In this document: positions 1 to 9,613 of the stretch, one piece after another
Position numbering within the stretch: the first letter of the stretch is position 1
Layout: each line of letters begins with the position of its first letter
Source of the DNA: Streptomyces sp. TS71-3
GTDB taxonomy: Bacteria; Actinomycetota; Actinomycetes; Streptomycetales; Streptomycetaceae
Length of the DNA: 64,000 nucleotides
Reading direction: 5' to 3'
Assembly: GCF_018327685.1 (NCBI RefSeq)
Contig: NZ_BNEL01000003.1
Location: forward strand, 2,356,001-2,420,000
Position numbers and translations under genes: made by a program
Notes under the pieces: generated by a model
Seen by the model: only the letters and a program-made list of their open reading frames with translations
What the model was told of the DNA's origin: nothing
The model's database searches: none

Positions 1-366
1 GCCACCCGCGAGCTGTCCCTGCGCCCCGACAACCCCGACGCCCGCATCCGCACCCTGTCCGGCGGCAACCAGCAGAAGGCCGTACTGGCGCGCTGGCTGC
101 TGCGCGGCTGCCGGGTGCTGCTGCTGGACGAGCCGACCCGCGGCGTCGACGTCGGCGCCCGCGCCGAGCTGTACGCGGTCGTCCGCCGGCTCGCCTCGGA
201 CGGTCTCGCCGTGCTGCTGGTCTCCAGCGAGGTGCCCGAAGTGCTCGGCCTCGCCGACCGCGTGCTGGTGCTCCGCGAGGGGCGGGTGGTGCACACGGCA
301 CCCGCCCGGGAGCTTGACGAATCCCGCGTACTCGACCTCGTTCTGGAAGGGAGCCCGACATCATGA
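1..366 (+). CDS. Sugar ABC transporter ATP-binding protein (C-terminal part)
   Basis: The 5' end lies outside the window; the reading frame is open from base 1. The visible 121 residues are the end of the second nucleotide-binding domain of a ribose/xylose-type (RbsA-like) ATPase. They hold the ABC signature LSGGNQQK (residues about 19-26), the Walker B LLLDEPTRGVDVGA and the switch-region segment VSSEVPEVLGLADR. The protein energises sugar import at the inner face of the membrane. Its TGA stop overlaps the permease ATG by three bases (ATGA arrangement), so the two are translationally coupled. The substrate cannot be read from this fragment. Confidence 0.93.
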   Translation, partial: ATRELSLRPDNPDARIRTLSGGNQQKAVLARWLLRGCRVLLLDEPTRGVDVGARAELYAVVRRLASDGLAVLLVSSEVPEVLGLADRVLVLREGRVVHTAPARELDESRVLDLVLEGSPTS

Positions 367-1418
367 CGCAGCCTGCCTCGCCGGCCCAGCAGGGCGGGCC
401 CGACGCCTCCGAGCGCACCGCCGCCCCGGACACCCCGGCCGCCAAGAGCGCATCCGGCACCGGATTCTGGCCCGCCCTCAAGGCCCACACCGACGTGCGC
501 ACCCTCTCGCTGGTCGGCGTGCTCGCCGCCCTGGTGCTGATCGGCGGCATCACCAAACCGGACGAGTTCCTGGACACCAGGAACCTGCAACTGGTGCTCA
601 CCCAGTCGTCGGTGATCGGCGTGGTCACCGTCGGCGTCACCTTCGTCATCATGAGCGGCGGCATCGACCTGTCGGTGGGCGCGATCGTCGCCCTCGCCTC
701 GGTGTGGGCGACCACGGTGGCCACCCAGGAGTACGGCTTCTGGGGGGTGCTGTTCACCGCGCTCCTGGTCGGCCTCGGCTGCGGTCTCGTCAACGGCCTG
801 CTGATCGCCTACGGCGGGATGGTGCCGTTCATCGCGACCCTCGCCATGCTCGCCTCCGCCCGGGGCCTCGCCCTCCAGATCACCGGCGGCAAGACGCAGA
901 TCGTCAGCATCGACGGCATCCTCAACCTGGGCGAGCGCGACTCCTACATCCTCGGCATACCGCCGCTGGTGCTGGTGTTCGCGGCCGTCACGGTGGTCGG
1001 CTGGCTGGTGCTCAACCGCACCACGTTCGGCCGCCGCACCGTCGCGGTCGGCGGCAACTCCGAGGCGGCCAGGCTCGCCGGTATCGACGTACGGCGCCAG
1101 CGCCTGTACCTGTACCTGCTCTCCGGACTGTGCTGCGGCATCGCCGCCTTCCTGCTGATCGTCCTCTCCGGGTCGGGCCAGAACACCAACGGCAACCTCT
1201 ACGAGCTCGACGCGATCGCCGCCGCCATCATCGGCGGCACCCTGCTCAGCGGCGGCCGGGGCACCATCATCGGCTCCGTGCTGGGCGTGCTGATCTTCAC
1301 CACGATCACCAACATCTTCGCCCTGAACAACCTTCAGACGGACGTCCAGCAGATCGCCAAGGGCGCGATCATCGTCGCCGCCGTCCTGGTCCAGCGCCGC
1401 ACGGCCGCCAACCCCTGA
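363..1418 (+). CDS. Sugar ABC transporter permease, RbsC-like
   Basis: A 351-residue integral membrane protein. It has a disordered, charged N-terminus of about 45 residues, then about nine or ten hydrophobic segments. The family landmark MSGGIDLSVGAIVALASV, typical of BPD_transp_2 ribose/xylose/inositol permeases, is at residues about 97-114. The GGTLLSGGRGTIIGSVLG region near the C-terminus is also typical. Length matches the family (320-350). It forms the membrane channel with the upstream ATPase and receives substrate from the downstream lipoprotein. Candidate substrates are ribose-like sugars or inositol; the neighbouring dehydrogenase and isomerase fit a cyclitol, but this is inference. 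Confidence 0.93.
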   Translation: MTQPASPAQQGGPDASERTAAPDTPAAKSASGTGFWPALKAHTDVRTLSLVGVLAALVLIGGITKPDEFLDTRNLQLVLTQSSVIGVVTVGVTFVIMSGGIDLSVGAIVALASVWATTVATQEYGFWGVLFTALLVGLGCGLVNGLLIAYGGMVPFIATLAMLASARGLALQITGGKTQIVSIDGILNLGERDSYILGIPPLVLVFAAVTVVGWLVLNRTTFGRRTVAVGGNSEAARLAGIDVRRQRLYLYLLSGLCCGIAAFLLIVLSGSGQNTNGNLYELDAIAAAIIGGTLLSGGRGTIIGSVLGVLIFTTITNIFALNNLQTDVQQIAKGAIIVAAVLVQRRTAANP

Positions 1419-1461
1419 GAACACCGCCCACCAGCCGCCCCGAGGCGAAAGGTCACACCTC

Positions 1462-2505
1462 ATGCCAGACATCACGAGCCGCAGAGGACTGCTCTTCGGA
1501 GCCGCTGCCGTGTCCACCGGTGCGCTGCTCACCGGCTGTACCAGCAACGAGCCGTCCGAGTCCGACAAGACCGCCGGCGACGCCAAGCCCGCCGCCGACG
1601 ACAAGCCCGGCAAGCACGTCACCATAGGCTTCGCGGGACCGCAGGCCGACCACGGCTGGCTGAACGCCATCAACGAGAACGCCAAGGACCGCGCCAAGGG
1701 CTACTCGGACGTCACCATGGAGGTGACCGAGGGCTCCAACGACACCGCGGCCCAGATCGGCCAGATCGAGACGCTGATCAACAAGAAGGTCGACGTCATC
1801 GTGGTGCTGCCCGCCGACGGCAAGGCGCTCACCCAGGTGGGCCTGAAGGCCATGCGCGCCGGCATCCCCGTGGTCAACCTCGACCGCATCTTCAACACCC
1901 CGCAGGCCTACCGCTGCTGGGTCGGCGGCGACAACTACGGCATGGGCTTCAACGCCGGGCAGTACATCGGCGAGCAGCTCAAGGGCAAGAGCAACGCCCG
2001 CGTCGTCGAGCTGGCCGGCATCGACAACCTGGAGCTGACCCGGGAGCGCACCCAGGGCTTCGACGATGCGCTGAAGAACTACCCGAACATCAAGAAGGTG
2101 GCCCGGCAGGCCGCTGAGTTCACCGTGGAGTCCGGCCAGTCCAAGATGGCCCAGCTGCTCCAGGCCCAGTCGCACATCGACGCGCTGTGGAACCACGACG
2201 ACGACCAGGGCGTCGGCGCGCTGCGCGCCATCGACCAGGCGGGCCGCGACGAGTTCCTGATGGTGGGCGGCGCCGGCTCGCTCGCCGCGATGCAGCAGAT
2301 CAAGCAGGGCAAGGGCGTGCTGCGGGCCACCGTGCTCTACCCGCCGACCATGGCGGCGTCGGCCATCGACCTGGCCCGCGCCCTCGGCCAGGGCAAGGGC
2401 GTCTCCGGCCTCTCCGAGACCGAGATCCCGACGTCCATCACGCTCTACTCCGCCGTGGTGGACAAGAAGAACGTCGACCAGTACATGCCCACCGGTTTCA
2501 AGTGA
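1462..2505 (+). CDS. Sugar-binding lipoprotein of ABC transporter
   Basis: 347 residues. The N-terminus combines a twin-arginine motif (SRRGLLFG) with a lipobox (LLTGC, Cys at about residue 26), so it is a Tat-exported lipoprotein. The mature part is a Peripla_BP_4 (RbsB-like) fold: IGFAGPQADHGWLNAINENA at the start, then EGSNDTAAQIGQIETLINKKVDVIVVLP, and ELAGIDNLELTRERTQGF. It captures sugar outside the membrane and delivers it to the permease. A purine-rich GAAAGG lies nine bases upstream of the ATG. It is encoded 43 bases after the permease, so it belongs to the same operon. Confidence 0.93.
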   Translation: MPDITSRRGLLFGAAAVSTGALLTGCTSNEPSESDKTAGDAKPAADDKPGKHVTIGFAGPQADHGWLNAINENAKDRAKGYSDVTMEVTEGSNDTAAQIGQIETLINKKVDVIVVLPADGKALTQVGLKAMRAGIPVVNLDRIFNTPQAYRCWVGGDNYGMGFNAGQYIGEQLKGKSNARVVELAGIDNLELTRERTQGFDDALKNYPNIKKVARQAAEFTVESGQSKMAQLLQAQSHIDALWNHDDDQGVGALRAIDQAGRDEFLMVGGAGSLAAMQQIKQGKGVLRATVLYPPTMAASAIDLARALGQGKGVSGLSETEIPTSITLYSAVVDKKNVDQYMPTGFK

Positions 2506-2679
2506 TGCGTGACACCCCCCTCACAGCCGACGGGGATACGGTCGCCGGCAGGAACCACGCGGCCTGCCGCGGACCGGGCCGATCACCAGGTTGACCGGGG
2601 TGGATCCGATGGCAGCGCCGAGAGTGCCGACGACGGCCCGACAGGGCCCGCGAAGGCCGAGCAGAAGGAGGAATTCCTT

Positions 2680-3906
2680 ATGGGACAGCCGCAGCAGCCG
2701 GGGAGCGGGGCGGGGGGCTCCGCGGACGCGGAACGGCCGACCCTGGGAGTGGGAATGGTCGGGTACGCCTTCATGGGCGCCGCCCACTCCCAGGGCTGGC
2801 GCACCGTCGGCCGGGTGTTCGATCTGCCGATGAGGCCCGTGCTCGCGGCCGTCTGCGGCCGGGACGCCACAGCCGTGCGGAGCGCGGCCGACCAGCTGGG
2901 CTGGGCGGCCGCCGAGACGGACTGGCGTGCCCTGATCGCCCGCGACGATGTCGACCTGGTCGACATCTGCACTCCGGGCGACAGCCATGCGGAGATCGCC
3001 CTCGCCGCGCTGGAGGCGGGCAAGCACGTGCTCTGCGAGAAACCGCTCGCCAACACCGTCGCCGAGGCCGAGGCGATGACGGCGGCGGCCGAGCGGGGCA
3101 CGGCCGGTGGCCGGATCTCGATGGTCGGCTTCAACTACCGGAGGCTGCCCGCCACGGCCCAGGCCCGGCGGATGGTCGAGGAGGGCCGGATCGGCACCCT
3201 GCGCCACGTCCGCGTGGTGTACCTCCAGGACTGGCTGGTCGATCCGGACTTCCCGCTCACCTGGCGGCTGGACAAGCAGAAGGCCGGCTCCGGCGCCCTC
3301 GGCGACCTCGGCGCGCACATCGTCGACCTCGCCCAGCACCTCGCCGGTGAGGAGCTGGCCGGGGTGTCCGCGGTCACCGAGACCTTCGTACGGGAGCGCC
3401 CGCGGCCGGACGGCGCGTCGGCGGGGCTCAGCGCGGCGGGCGGCAGCGAGCGGGGTACGGTGACCGTGGACGACGCGGCGCTGTTCACCGGCCGCTTCGC
3501 CTCCGGAGCGCTGGCGTCCTTCGAGGCCACCCGGTTCGCCACCGGCCGCAAGAACGCCCTGCGGATCGAGCTCAACGGCTCGCGCGGCTCGCTCGCCTTC
3601 GACCTGGAGCGGCTGAACGAGCTCTCCTACCACGACCACACCGAGCCCGCCGCCACGGCCGGCTTCCGCCGCATCCTGGTCACCGAGCCCGACCACCCCT
3701 ACATGGCGGCCTGGTGGCCGCCGGGCCACGGTCTCGGGTACGAGCACAGCTTCGTCCACCAGGCCCGCGACCTGGTGGAGGCCATCGCCTCCGGTACCGC
3801 TCCGGAGCCGTCCTTCGCCGCCGGGCTGCAGGTGCAGCGTGTGCTGGCGGCGGTGGAGGAGAGCGCAGCGAAGAACTCCGCCTACACCCCCGTCCCCAAG
3901 CCGTAG
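2680..3906 (+). CDS. Gfo/Idh/MocA-family NAD(P)-dependent oxidoreductase
   Basis: The frame is open from 2509, but the start is set at the ATG at 2680 because a perfect AAGGAGG (2665-2671) lies eight bases before it. The 408-residue product begins the Rossmann domain with [18 protein letters not shown]. The family motif EKPLANT (CEKP) is present, followed by the C-terminal dimerisation domain with [19 protein letters not shown], where Asp and His match the usual catalytic positions. Enzymes of this type oxidise a hydroxyl of sugars or inositols (for example inositol 2-dehydrogenase). The place behind a sugar ABC importer suggests it acts on the imported compound. Exact substrate unknown. Confidence 0.92.
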   Translation: MGQPQQPGSGAGGSADAERPTLGVGMVGYAFMGAAHSQGWRTVGRVFDLPMRPVLAAVCGRDATAVRSAADQLGWAAAETDWRALIARDDVDLVDICTPGDSHAEIALAALEAGKHVLCEKPLANTVAEAEAMTAAAERGTAGGRISMVGFNYRRLPATAQARRMVEEGRIGTLRHVRVVYLQDWLVDPDFPLTWRLDKQKAGSGALGDLGAHIVDLAQHLAGEELAGVSAVTETFVRERPRPDGASAGLSAAGGSERGTVTVDDAALFTGRFASGALASFEATRFATGRKNALRIELNGSRGSLAFDLERLNELSYHDHTEPAATAGFRRILVTEPDHPYMAAWWPPGHGLGYEHSFVHQARDLVEAIASGTAPEPSFAAGLQVQRVLAAVEESAAKNSAYTPVPKP

Positions 3907-3934
3907 GCCCCGTAGGGGCCGTTGCCCGAGCCCC

Positions 3935-4100
3935 GTGTCCGTGTCCGTGTCCGTGTCCGAGCCTGGGTCTCATGTCCGAGCCTGGGGATCCGAGCCTGGG
4001 TCCCGTGTTCGAGCCCTGGGCCCCGTGTCCACGCCGCGGACCCTCTCCCTGTCCACTCCCTCGGCCCTGCGTGTCCGAGCCCAGGGCCCCGGCCTCCCTC
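3935..4100 (+). repeat. Low-complexity GTGTCC / CCGAGCCTGGG tandem repeat
   Basis: The 272-base gap between the dehydrogenase and the isomerase holds four exact tandem GTGTCC hexamers (3935-3958), followed by about four imperfect copies of CCGAGCCTGGG (3957-4020) and decaying copies further on. All six frames read as repetitive peptide with no homology signature, so it is not treated as coding. It may be a replication-slippage product. Confidence 0.75.
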
Positions 4101-4178
4101 CGTGTCCGGGTCCTGGGGCCCGGCGACGGGGCCGACAAGACCACACGCACCGCATCCGGCACCTTTGGAGATCCGGTC

Positions 4179-5183
4179 ATGCCACGTTCGTTCACCCTGT
4201 TCACCGGCCAGTGGGCCGACCTGCCCCTCGAAGAGGTCTGCCGGCTCGCCCGCGACTTCGGCTACGACGGCCTGGAACTCGCCTGCTGGGGCGACCACTT
4301 CGAGGTCGACAAGGCCCTCGCCGACCCGTCCTACCTGGCCTCCCGGCACGCCCTGCTCGACAAGTACGGCCTGAAGTGCTGGGCCATCTCCAACCACCTG
4401 GTCGGCCAGGCGGTCTGCGACCATCCCATCGACGAGCGCCACAAGGGCATCCTGCCGTCCCGCATCTGGGGCGACGGCGAGCCCGAGGGCGTGCGGCAGC
4501 GCGCCGCGGCGGAGATCAAGGACACCGCGCGGGCCGCGGCGGCGTTCGGCGTGAACACGGTCATCGGGTTCACGGGCTCCTCGATCTGGCACCTGGTGGC
4601 GATGTTCCCGCCCGTCCCCGACGGCATGATCGACCGCGGTTACGAGGACTTCGCCGCACGCTGGAACCCGATCCTGGACGTCTTCGACGCCGAGGGCGTG
4701 CGGTTCGCGCACGAGGTGCACCCCAGCGAGATCGCGTACGACTACTGGACCACCCATCGCGCCCTGGAGGCGGTGGACCACCGTCCGGCGTTCGGCCTGA
4801 ACTTCGACCCCAGCCATTTCGTCTGGCAGGACCTGGACCCGGTCGGGTTCCTCTGGGACTTCCGCGACCGGATCTACCACGTCGACTGCAAGGAGGCCCG
4901 CAAGCGCCTGGACGGCCGCAACGGCCGCCTCGGCTCCCACCTGCCGTGGGGCGACCCGCGGCGCGGCTGGGACTTCGTCTCCGGCGGCCACGGCGACGTG
5001 CCGTGGGAGGACGTCTTCCGGATGCTCCGCTCGATCGACTACGCGGGCCCGATCTCCGTGGAGTGGGAGGACGCGGGGATGGACCGGTTGCAGGGGGCGC
5101 CGGAGGCGCTGACCCGGATGAAGGCGTTCGACTTCGAGCCGTCGAGCGCGTCCTTCGACGCGGCGTTCGGGGGCAACGAGTAG
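4179..5183 (+). CDS. Sugar phosphate isomerase/epimerase (AP endonuclease 2 family)
   Basis: 334 residues from the ATG at 4179; upstream TTTGGAG gives a ribosome site nine bases away. The open frame extends further upstream, but only through the low-complexity repeat. This is a xylose-isomerase-like TIM barrel: [19 protein letters not shown] early, then the metal-ligand strands [33 protein letters not shown] and the closing [10 protein letters not shown], which carries the last acidic ligand. It probably isomerises or epimerises a keto-sugar made by the preceding dehydrogenase. Similar enzymes act with Gfo/Idh proteins in inositol and 3-keto-sugar catabolism; this pairing is inference here. 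Confidence 0.92.
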   Translation: MPRSFTLFTGQWADLPLEEVCRLARDFGYDGLELACWGDHFEVDKALADPSYLASRHALLDKYGLKCWAISNHLVGQAVCDHPIDERHKGILPSRIWGDGEPEGVRQRAAAEIKDTARAAAAFGVNTVIGFTGSSIWHLVAMFPPVPDGMIDRGYEDFAARWNPILDVFDAEGVRFAHEVHPSEIAYDYWTTHRALEAVDHRPAFGLNFDPSHFVWQDLDPVGFLWDFRDRIYHVDCKEARKRLDGRNGRLGSHLPWGDPRRGWDFVSGGHGDVPWEDVFRMLRSIDYAGPISVEWEDAGMDRLQGAPEALTRMKAFDFEPSSASFDAAFGGNE

Positions 5184-5445
5184 GGGTCCTCTCGTTTCTC
5201 CACCCCGATAGGCCTGCGCCCCGAAAGGGGCGCGGGGAACTGCGCGAGCAATGGGGACGTGCCCGCACTCGGGCGGGGCCTCAGCTGTCGTGGCGCTGCC
5301 GCGGGGGCCGCGGGGGAAGCCCACGCCTTCCAGGCGTCGGGGGGCCAGCAGGCCCGGACCCTTCCGGTCTGATGCCTGCCCACCGGCCGGTGGGGGCCTG
5401 GGCGCGCCCACGCGGCGGAGCCGCACATGGATGCAGCCCCGCACC
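5184..5445. repeat. Intergenic mosaic of Streptomyces-type repeats
   Basis: There is no gene here. The segment contains the element CCCCGAAAGGGGCGCGGGG followed by AACTGCGCGA (5219-5248). Its core recurs four times inside the prenyltransferase gene at 10955-11440. A second motif with GGCGGAGCCGCA (5414-5425) leads into a hairpin. From memory, repeats of this appearance are abundant between Streptomyces genes; copy number in this genome was not counted. Confidence 0.6.
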
Positions 5446-5470
5446 CCTCAAGGGGCGCTGCCCCTTGAGG
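5446..5470. terminator. Hairpin, candidate terminator
   Basis: Perfect 11-bp inverted repeat CCTCAAGGGGC - GCT - GCCCCTTGAGG, located 260 bases after the isomerase stop and 200 bases before the next gene. It lacks a U-tract, as usual for actinobacterial hairpin terminators. It might instead be a mobile repeat structure. Confidence 0.5.
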
Positions 5471-5674
5471 GCACCGGGGTGCCCCCCACCGCAAGGTGCC
5501 CGTCTGCTTTGTCCAGCAGATGGAAAAAGTTGAAGTTACTTGATGCACAAGGTCTTTCCGGTCACGACAAAGGCAGCTACGGTCGCTGATATGTACAGGA
5601 CAACCACTCCGGGGTGACGGCGCACCCCGGCGTCCCGCACACACCGCGTACGACGAGCCCTCCCGGAGGGATCC

Positions 5675-8600
5675 GTGCACAGGAAACGTCTGAGACTGCG
5701 CAAGGCATTCGCCCTTCTGACCGGCGCGCTGCTCGCGAGCGCCTCGCTCGCGATCGCGGCCCCGGGGGAGGCGGGTGCCGCCGACGCCCGCCCCGGCAAG
5801 CCCGCGGCCACCACCGAGTTCCAGCAGGTCACCCTGGCCAAGGGGGTCGAGGAGACCGGGGAGCCCATGTCCCTCGCGGTCCTCCCGGACCGCAGCGTCC
5901 TGCACACCGCGCGCGACGGCACGGTCCGGCTGACCGACGCCGGCGGCACCACCCGCGTGGCGGGCCACCTCGCCGTCTACAACCACGACGAGGAAGGGCT
6001 CCAGGGCGTAGGCATCGACCCGGGCTTCAAGGACAACCGCTTCGTCTACCTGTACTACGCGCCCCCGCTCGACACCCCGTCGACCGACGCGCCCGAGACC
6101 GGCACCGCCGACGACTTCAAGCCCTTCAAGGGCGTCAACCGCCTCTCCCGCTTCGTGCTGGGGGAGAACGGGGCGCTCGACATGGGCAGCGAGAAGACCG
6201 TCCTGGAGGTCCCCGCCGACCGCGGCATCTGCTGCCACGTCGGCGGTGACATCGACTTCGACGCCGACGGCAACCTGTACCTGTCGACGGGCGGCGACAC
6301 CAACCCGTTCGAGTCCGACGGCTACGCCCCGATCGACGAGCGGTCGGACCGCAACCCGGCCTTCGACGAGCAGCGCAGCGCCGCCAACACCAACGACCTG
6401 CGCGGCAAGATCCTGCGCATCAAGGTCAACGCCGACGGCTCCTACGACATCCCCGAGGGCAACCTCTTCGCCCCGGGCACGGCCAAGACCAGGCCCGAGA
6501 TCTACGCCATGGGCTTCCGCAACCCGTACCGGATGAGCGTCGACAAGCAGACCGGCATCGTCTATGTCGGCGACTACGGCCCCGACGCGGGCGCGGCGGA
6601 CCCGGCGCGCGGCCCCAGCGGGCAGGTGGAGTTCAACCGCATCACCAAGGCGGGCAACTTCGGCTGGCCGTACTGCATCGGCGACAACGAGCCGTACATC
6701 GACTACGACTTCGCCACCGGCAAGTCCGGCGACGCCTTCGACTGCGCGGCGCCGAAGAACGACTCGCCGAACAACACGGGCCTCACCGACCTGCCGCCCG
6801 CGCAGCCCGCGTGGATCCCCTACGACAAGGACTCCGTGCCCGAGTTCGGCAACGGCTCCGAGTCCCCGATGGCCGGACCGGTCTACCACTACGACGCGGG
6901 GCTCGACTCCGCCGTGAAGTTCCCCGAGGAATACGACAAGAACTTCTTCGCCGGCGAGTTCGGGCGCCAGTGGATCAAGAGGATCGTCGAGAACGGCAGC
7001 GGCGACGTCCAGTCGATCAACGACTTCCCGTGGTCCGGCACCCAGATCATGGACATGGCCTTCGGCCCGGACGGCGCGCTCTACGTGCTCGACTACGGCA
7101 CCGGCTACTTCAACGGCGACGAGAACTCCGCCCTGTACCGGATCCAGAACGCCACCGAGGGCCACACCCCCGACGTCACGGCCAAGGCCGACAAGACCGA
7201 GGGGAACGCCCCGCTGACGACGTCGTTCACGGCCACCGGGAGCGACGCCGACGGTGACGCCCTGACGTACAGCTGGGACTTCGGGGACGGCTCCACCGCC
7301 GAGGGCGCCGCCGCCGAGCACACGTACACCAAGGAAGGCAACTACGCGGCGACCGTCACCGCCACCGACAGCACCGGGCGCACCGGCACCGCCAGCGCCT
7401 ACGTGGTGGTCGGCAACACCGCGCCCAAGGTGACCTTCGAGACGCCTCCCGACGGCAAGCTCTTCAACTTCGGCGACAGCATCCCCTACAAGGTCACCGT
7501 CACCGACGCCGAGGACGGCACGGTCGACTGCTCCAAGGTCACCGTCAACTACATCCTCGGCCACGACAGCCACGGCCACCCGATCACGTCGGCCAAGGGC
7601 TGCGAGGGCACCATCAGCGCGCCCTCCAGCTCCGACCACGACCCGAACGCCAACATCTTCGGCGTGCTGGACGCCCAGTACACCGACGGCGGCGGCGCCG
7701 CGAAGACCCCGCTGACCACGCACGCCCAGGTCAAGCTCCAGCCCCGGCACCGGCAGGCCGAGCACTTCAGCGCCCAGCAGGGCGTGACGGCCGTCGACCG
7801 GACCGGCGCGAACGGCGGCAGGACCGTCAGCGACATCAGCAACGGCGACTGGATCTCCTTCACCCCCTACAACCTCACCGGCGCCACCCAGCTCACCGCC
7901 CGGGTCTCCTCGGCGGGCGCGGGCGGAACCCTCGAAGTGCGCACCGGAGCGGCCGACGGCACCCTGATCGGCTCCGCGGACGTCCCGGTGACCGGCGGCT
8001 GGGAGACCTTCAAGGACGTCACCGTGCCGCTCAGCGACGTCCCGACCGACTCCACGGACCTCTACCTGGTCTTCAAGGGCGGTGACGGAGCCCTCTACGA
8101 CCTGGACGACTTCCAGATCGCGGGCGGCGACGACCCGCCGGTGTCGGACGCCAGGAAGGTGCTGGTCTTCTCCAAGACCGCCGGCTACCGCCACGACGCC
8201 ATCCCCGACGGCATCGCGGCAATCAAGGACCTGGGCGCCGGGCACGACATCAGCGTCGACGCCACCGAGGACGCCGGGGCCTTCACCCCGGACAACCTGA
8301 AGGGCTACGACGCCGTGGTGTTCATGTCCACCACGGGCGACGTTCTCGACGACACCCAGCAGAAGGCGTTCGAGGACTACATCGCCGCGGGCGGCGGCTA
8401 CATGGGTGTCCACGCCGCCGCGGACACCGAGTACGACTGGCCCTTCTACGGCGGCCTGGTCGGCGCCTGGTTCGACTCGCACCCGGCGATCCAGGACACC
8501 ACCGTCCGCATCGAGGACCACGAGAACCCGGCCACCGCGCACCTCGGCGACGCCTGGCAGCACACGGACGAGCTGTACAACTACCGCACCAACCCGCGGG

Positions 8601-9385
8601 ACCACGTCCACGTGCTGGCGGCGCTCGACGAGACCACGTACGACGGCGGGAACATGAACGGCGACCACCCGATCGCCTGGTGCCAGGAGTACCAGGGCGG
8701 GCGCTCGTTCTACACCGGCCTCGGCCACACCAAGGAGTCGTACGCGGACGAGAAGTTCCGCACCCACCTGCTCGGCGGCCTGGAGTACGTCACCCACCAG
8801 GTGGACGCGGACTGCGCGCCGAACACCGGATACCGGGACCTGTTCAACGGCCAGACCCTGGAGGGCTGGCAGCAGGCGGGGCCCGGGCAGTTCACGATCC
8901 AGGACGGAACGCTGAACTCCGAGGGCGGCATGGGGCTGCTCTGGTACCACGCCAAGGAGTTCACGCACGGGTACTCGCTGAAGGCGGACTGGAAGATGGC
9001 CGGGGACGACAACTCCGGCGTCTTCGTGGGCTTCCCCGCCTCCGACGACCCGGGCTCCGCCGTGGACAACGGCTACGAGATCCAGATCGACGCCACCGAC
9101 TCCCCGGACCGGACCACCGGGTCGATCTACTCCTTCAAGGCACCGGACATCGAGGCCCGCGACGCGGCCCTCAAGCCGCCGGGGGAGTGGAACAGCTACG
9201 AGATCCGCGTCCAGGGCGAGCACCTGGAAGTCTTCCTCAACGGAGCCAAGATCAACGACTTCACCAATGAGGACCCGGCGCGCAGCCTCACCGACGGATA
9301 CGTGGGGCTGCAGAACCACAGCGCCGACGACCAGGTGTCCTTCCGCAACATCCAGCTGAAGGAACTGCCCGCAGAGGGCGCCTGA
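5675..9385 (+). CDS. Secreted multidomain protein: sugar dehydrogenase, PKD, CBM, ThuA, DUF1080
   Basis: 1236 residues from a GTG preceded by CGGAGGG. A Sec signal peptide covers residues 1 to about 36 (KAFALLTGALLASASLAIAA). Domains in order: PQQ-type glucose/sorbosone dehydrogenase beta-propeller (about 45-490; GICCHVGGDIDFDADGNLY, AMGFRNPYRMSV); PKD (about 495-582; YSWDFGDGS); a CBM6-like domain (about 690-818; NGDWISFTPYNL); ThuA (about 826-1045; VLVFSKTAGYRHDAI, MGVHAAADTEYDWPFY); and DUF1080, a 3-keto-disaccharide hydrolase/LamG-like fold (about 1052-1235; GYRDLFNGQTLEGWQ). Extracellular action on a sugar polymer or disaccharide is likely. A 490-base gap upstream gives it its own promoter region. 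Confidence 0.92.
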   Translation: MHRKRLRLRKAFALLTGALLASASLAIAAPGEAGAADARPGKPAATTEFQQVTLAKGVEETGEPMSLAVLPDRSVLHTARDGTVRLTDAGGTTRVAGHLAVYNHDEEGLQGVGIDPGFKDNRFVYLYYAPPLDTPSTDAPETGTADDFKPFKGVNRLSRFVLGENGALDMGSEKTVLEVPADRGICCHVGGDIDFDADGNLYLSTGGDTNPFESDGYAPIDERSDRNPAFDEQRSAANTNDLRGKILRIKVNADGSYDIPEGNLFAPGTAKTRPEIYAMGFRNPYRMSVDKQTGIVYVGDYGPDAGAADPARGPSGQVEFNRITKAGNFGWPYCIGDNEPYIDYDFATGKSGDAFDCAAPKNDSPNNTGLTDLPPAQPAWIPYDKDSVPEFGNGSESPMAGPVYHYDAGLDSAVKFPEEYDKNFFAGEFGRQWIKRIVENGSGDVQSINDFPWSGTQIMDMAFGPDGALYVLDYGTGYFNGDENSALYRIQNATEGHTPDVTAKADKTEGNAPLTTSFTATGSDADGDALTYSWDFGDGSTAEGAAAEHTYTKEGNYAATVTATDSTGRTGTASAYVVVGNTAPKVTFETPPDGKLFNFGDSIPYKVTVTDAEDGTVDCSKVTVNYILGHDSHGHPITSAKGCEGTISAPSSSDHDPNANIFGVLDAQYTDGGGAAKTPLTTHAQVKLQPRHRQAEHFSAQQGVTAVDRTGANGGRTVSDISNGDWISFTPYNLTGATQLTARVSSAGAGGTLEVRTGAADGTLIGSADVPVTGGWETFKDVTVPLSDVPTDSTDLYLVFKGGDGALYDLDDFQIAGGDDPPVSDARKVLVFSKTAGYRHDAIPDGIAAIKDLGAGHDISVDATEDAGAFTPDNLKGYDAVVFMSTTGDVLDDTQQKAFEDYIAAGGGYMGVHAAADTEYDWPFYGGLVGAWFDSHPAIQDTTVRIEDHENPATAHLGDAWQHTDELYNYRTNPRDHVHVLAALDETTYDGGNMNGDHPIAWCQEYQGGRSFYTGLGHTKESYADEKFRTHLLGGLEYVTHQVDADCAPNTGYRDLFNGQTLEGWQQAGPGQFTIQDGTLNSEGGMGLLWYHAKEFTHGYSLKADWKMAGDDNSGVFVGFPASDDPGSAVDNGYEIQIDATDSPDRTTGSIYSFKAPDIEARDAALKPPGEWNSYEIRVQGEHLEVFLNGAKINDFTNEDPARSLTDGYVGLQNHSADDQVSFRNIQLKELPAEGA

Positions 9386-9391
9386 GACGGC

Positions 9392-9423
9392 GGCGGGCGG
9401 GAGACGCCGGACTCCCGCCCGCC
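9392..9423. terminator. Hairpin terminator after the ThuA gene
   Basis: A 12-bp perfect stem GGCGGGCGGGAG / CTCCCGCCCGCC with an eight-base loop begins six bases after the stop codon at 9385. Its position directly behind the gene supports a transcription stop. Confidence 0.75.
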
Positions 9424-9613
9424 GTCCACCCTCTCTCCGGCGGATCCCCGCGGTTCGCTCCTCGGCCGCGCGCGGCCCGCTCCAGCCGGGCCCTCCGTGC
9501 GGCCCGTCCCCGTGGGCGGGCCGCCCGAGAGCCCGCTGCCCGCGGGGCCGGCTCCCCACGGGGCCGCTACCCGCTTTCCGGTCACCGGTTCGCGTACGAC
9601 AAGGAGGCTGCCC

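Noticed and set aside
3935..4100. The tandem repeat as a CRISPR array
   Set aside because: Units are 6 and 11 bp with no unique spacers and no cas genes nearby.
3882..5444. A 520-codon minus-strand frame opposite the isomerase gene
   Set aside because: Low-complexity Val/Arg/Gly composition, typical of antisense frames; the plus-strand TIM barrel explains the region.
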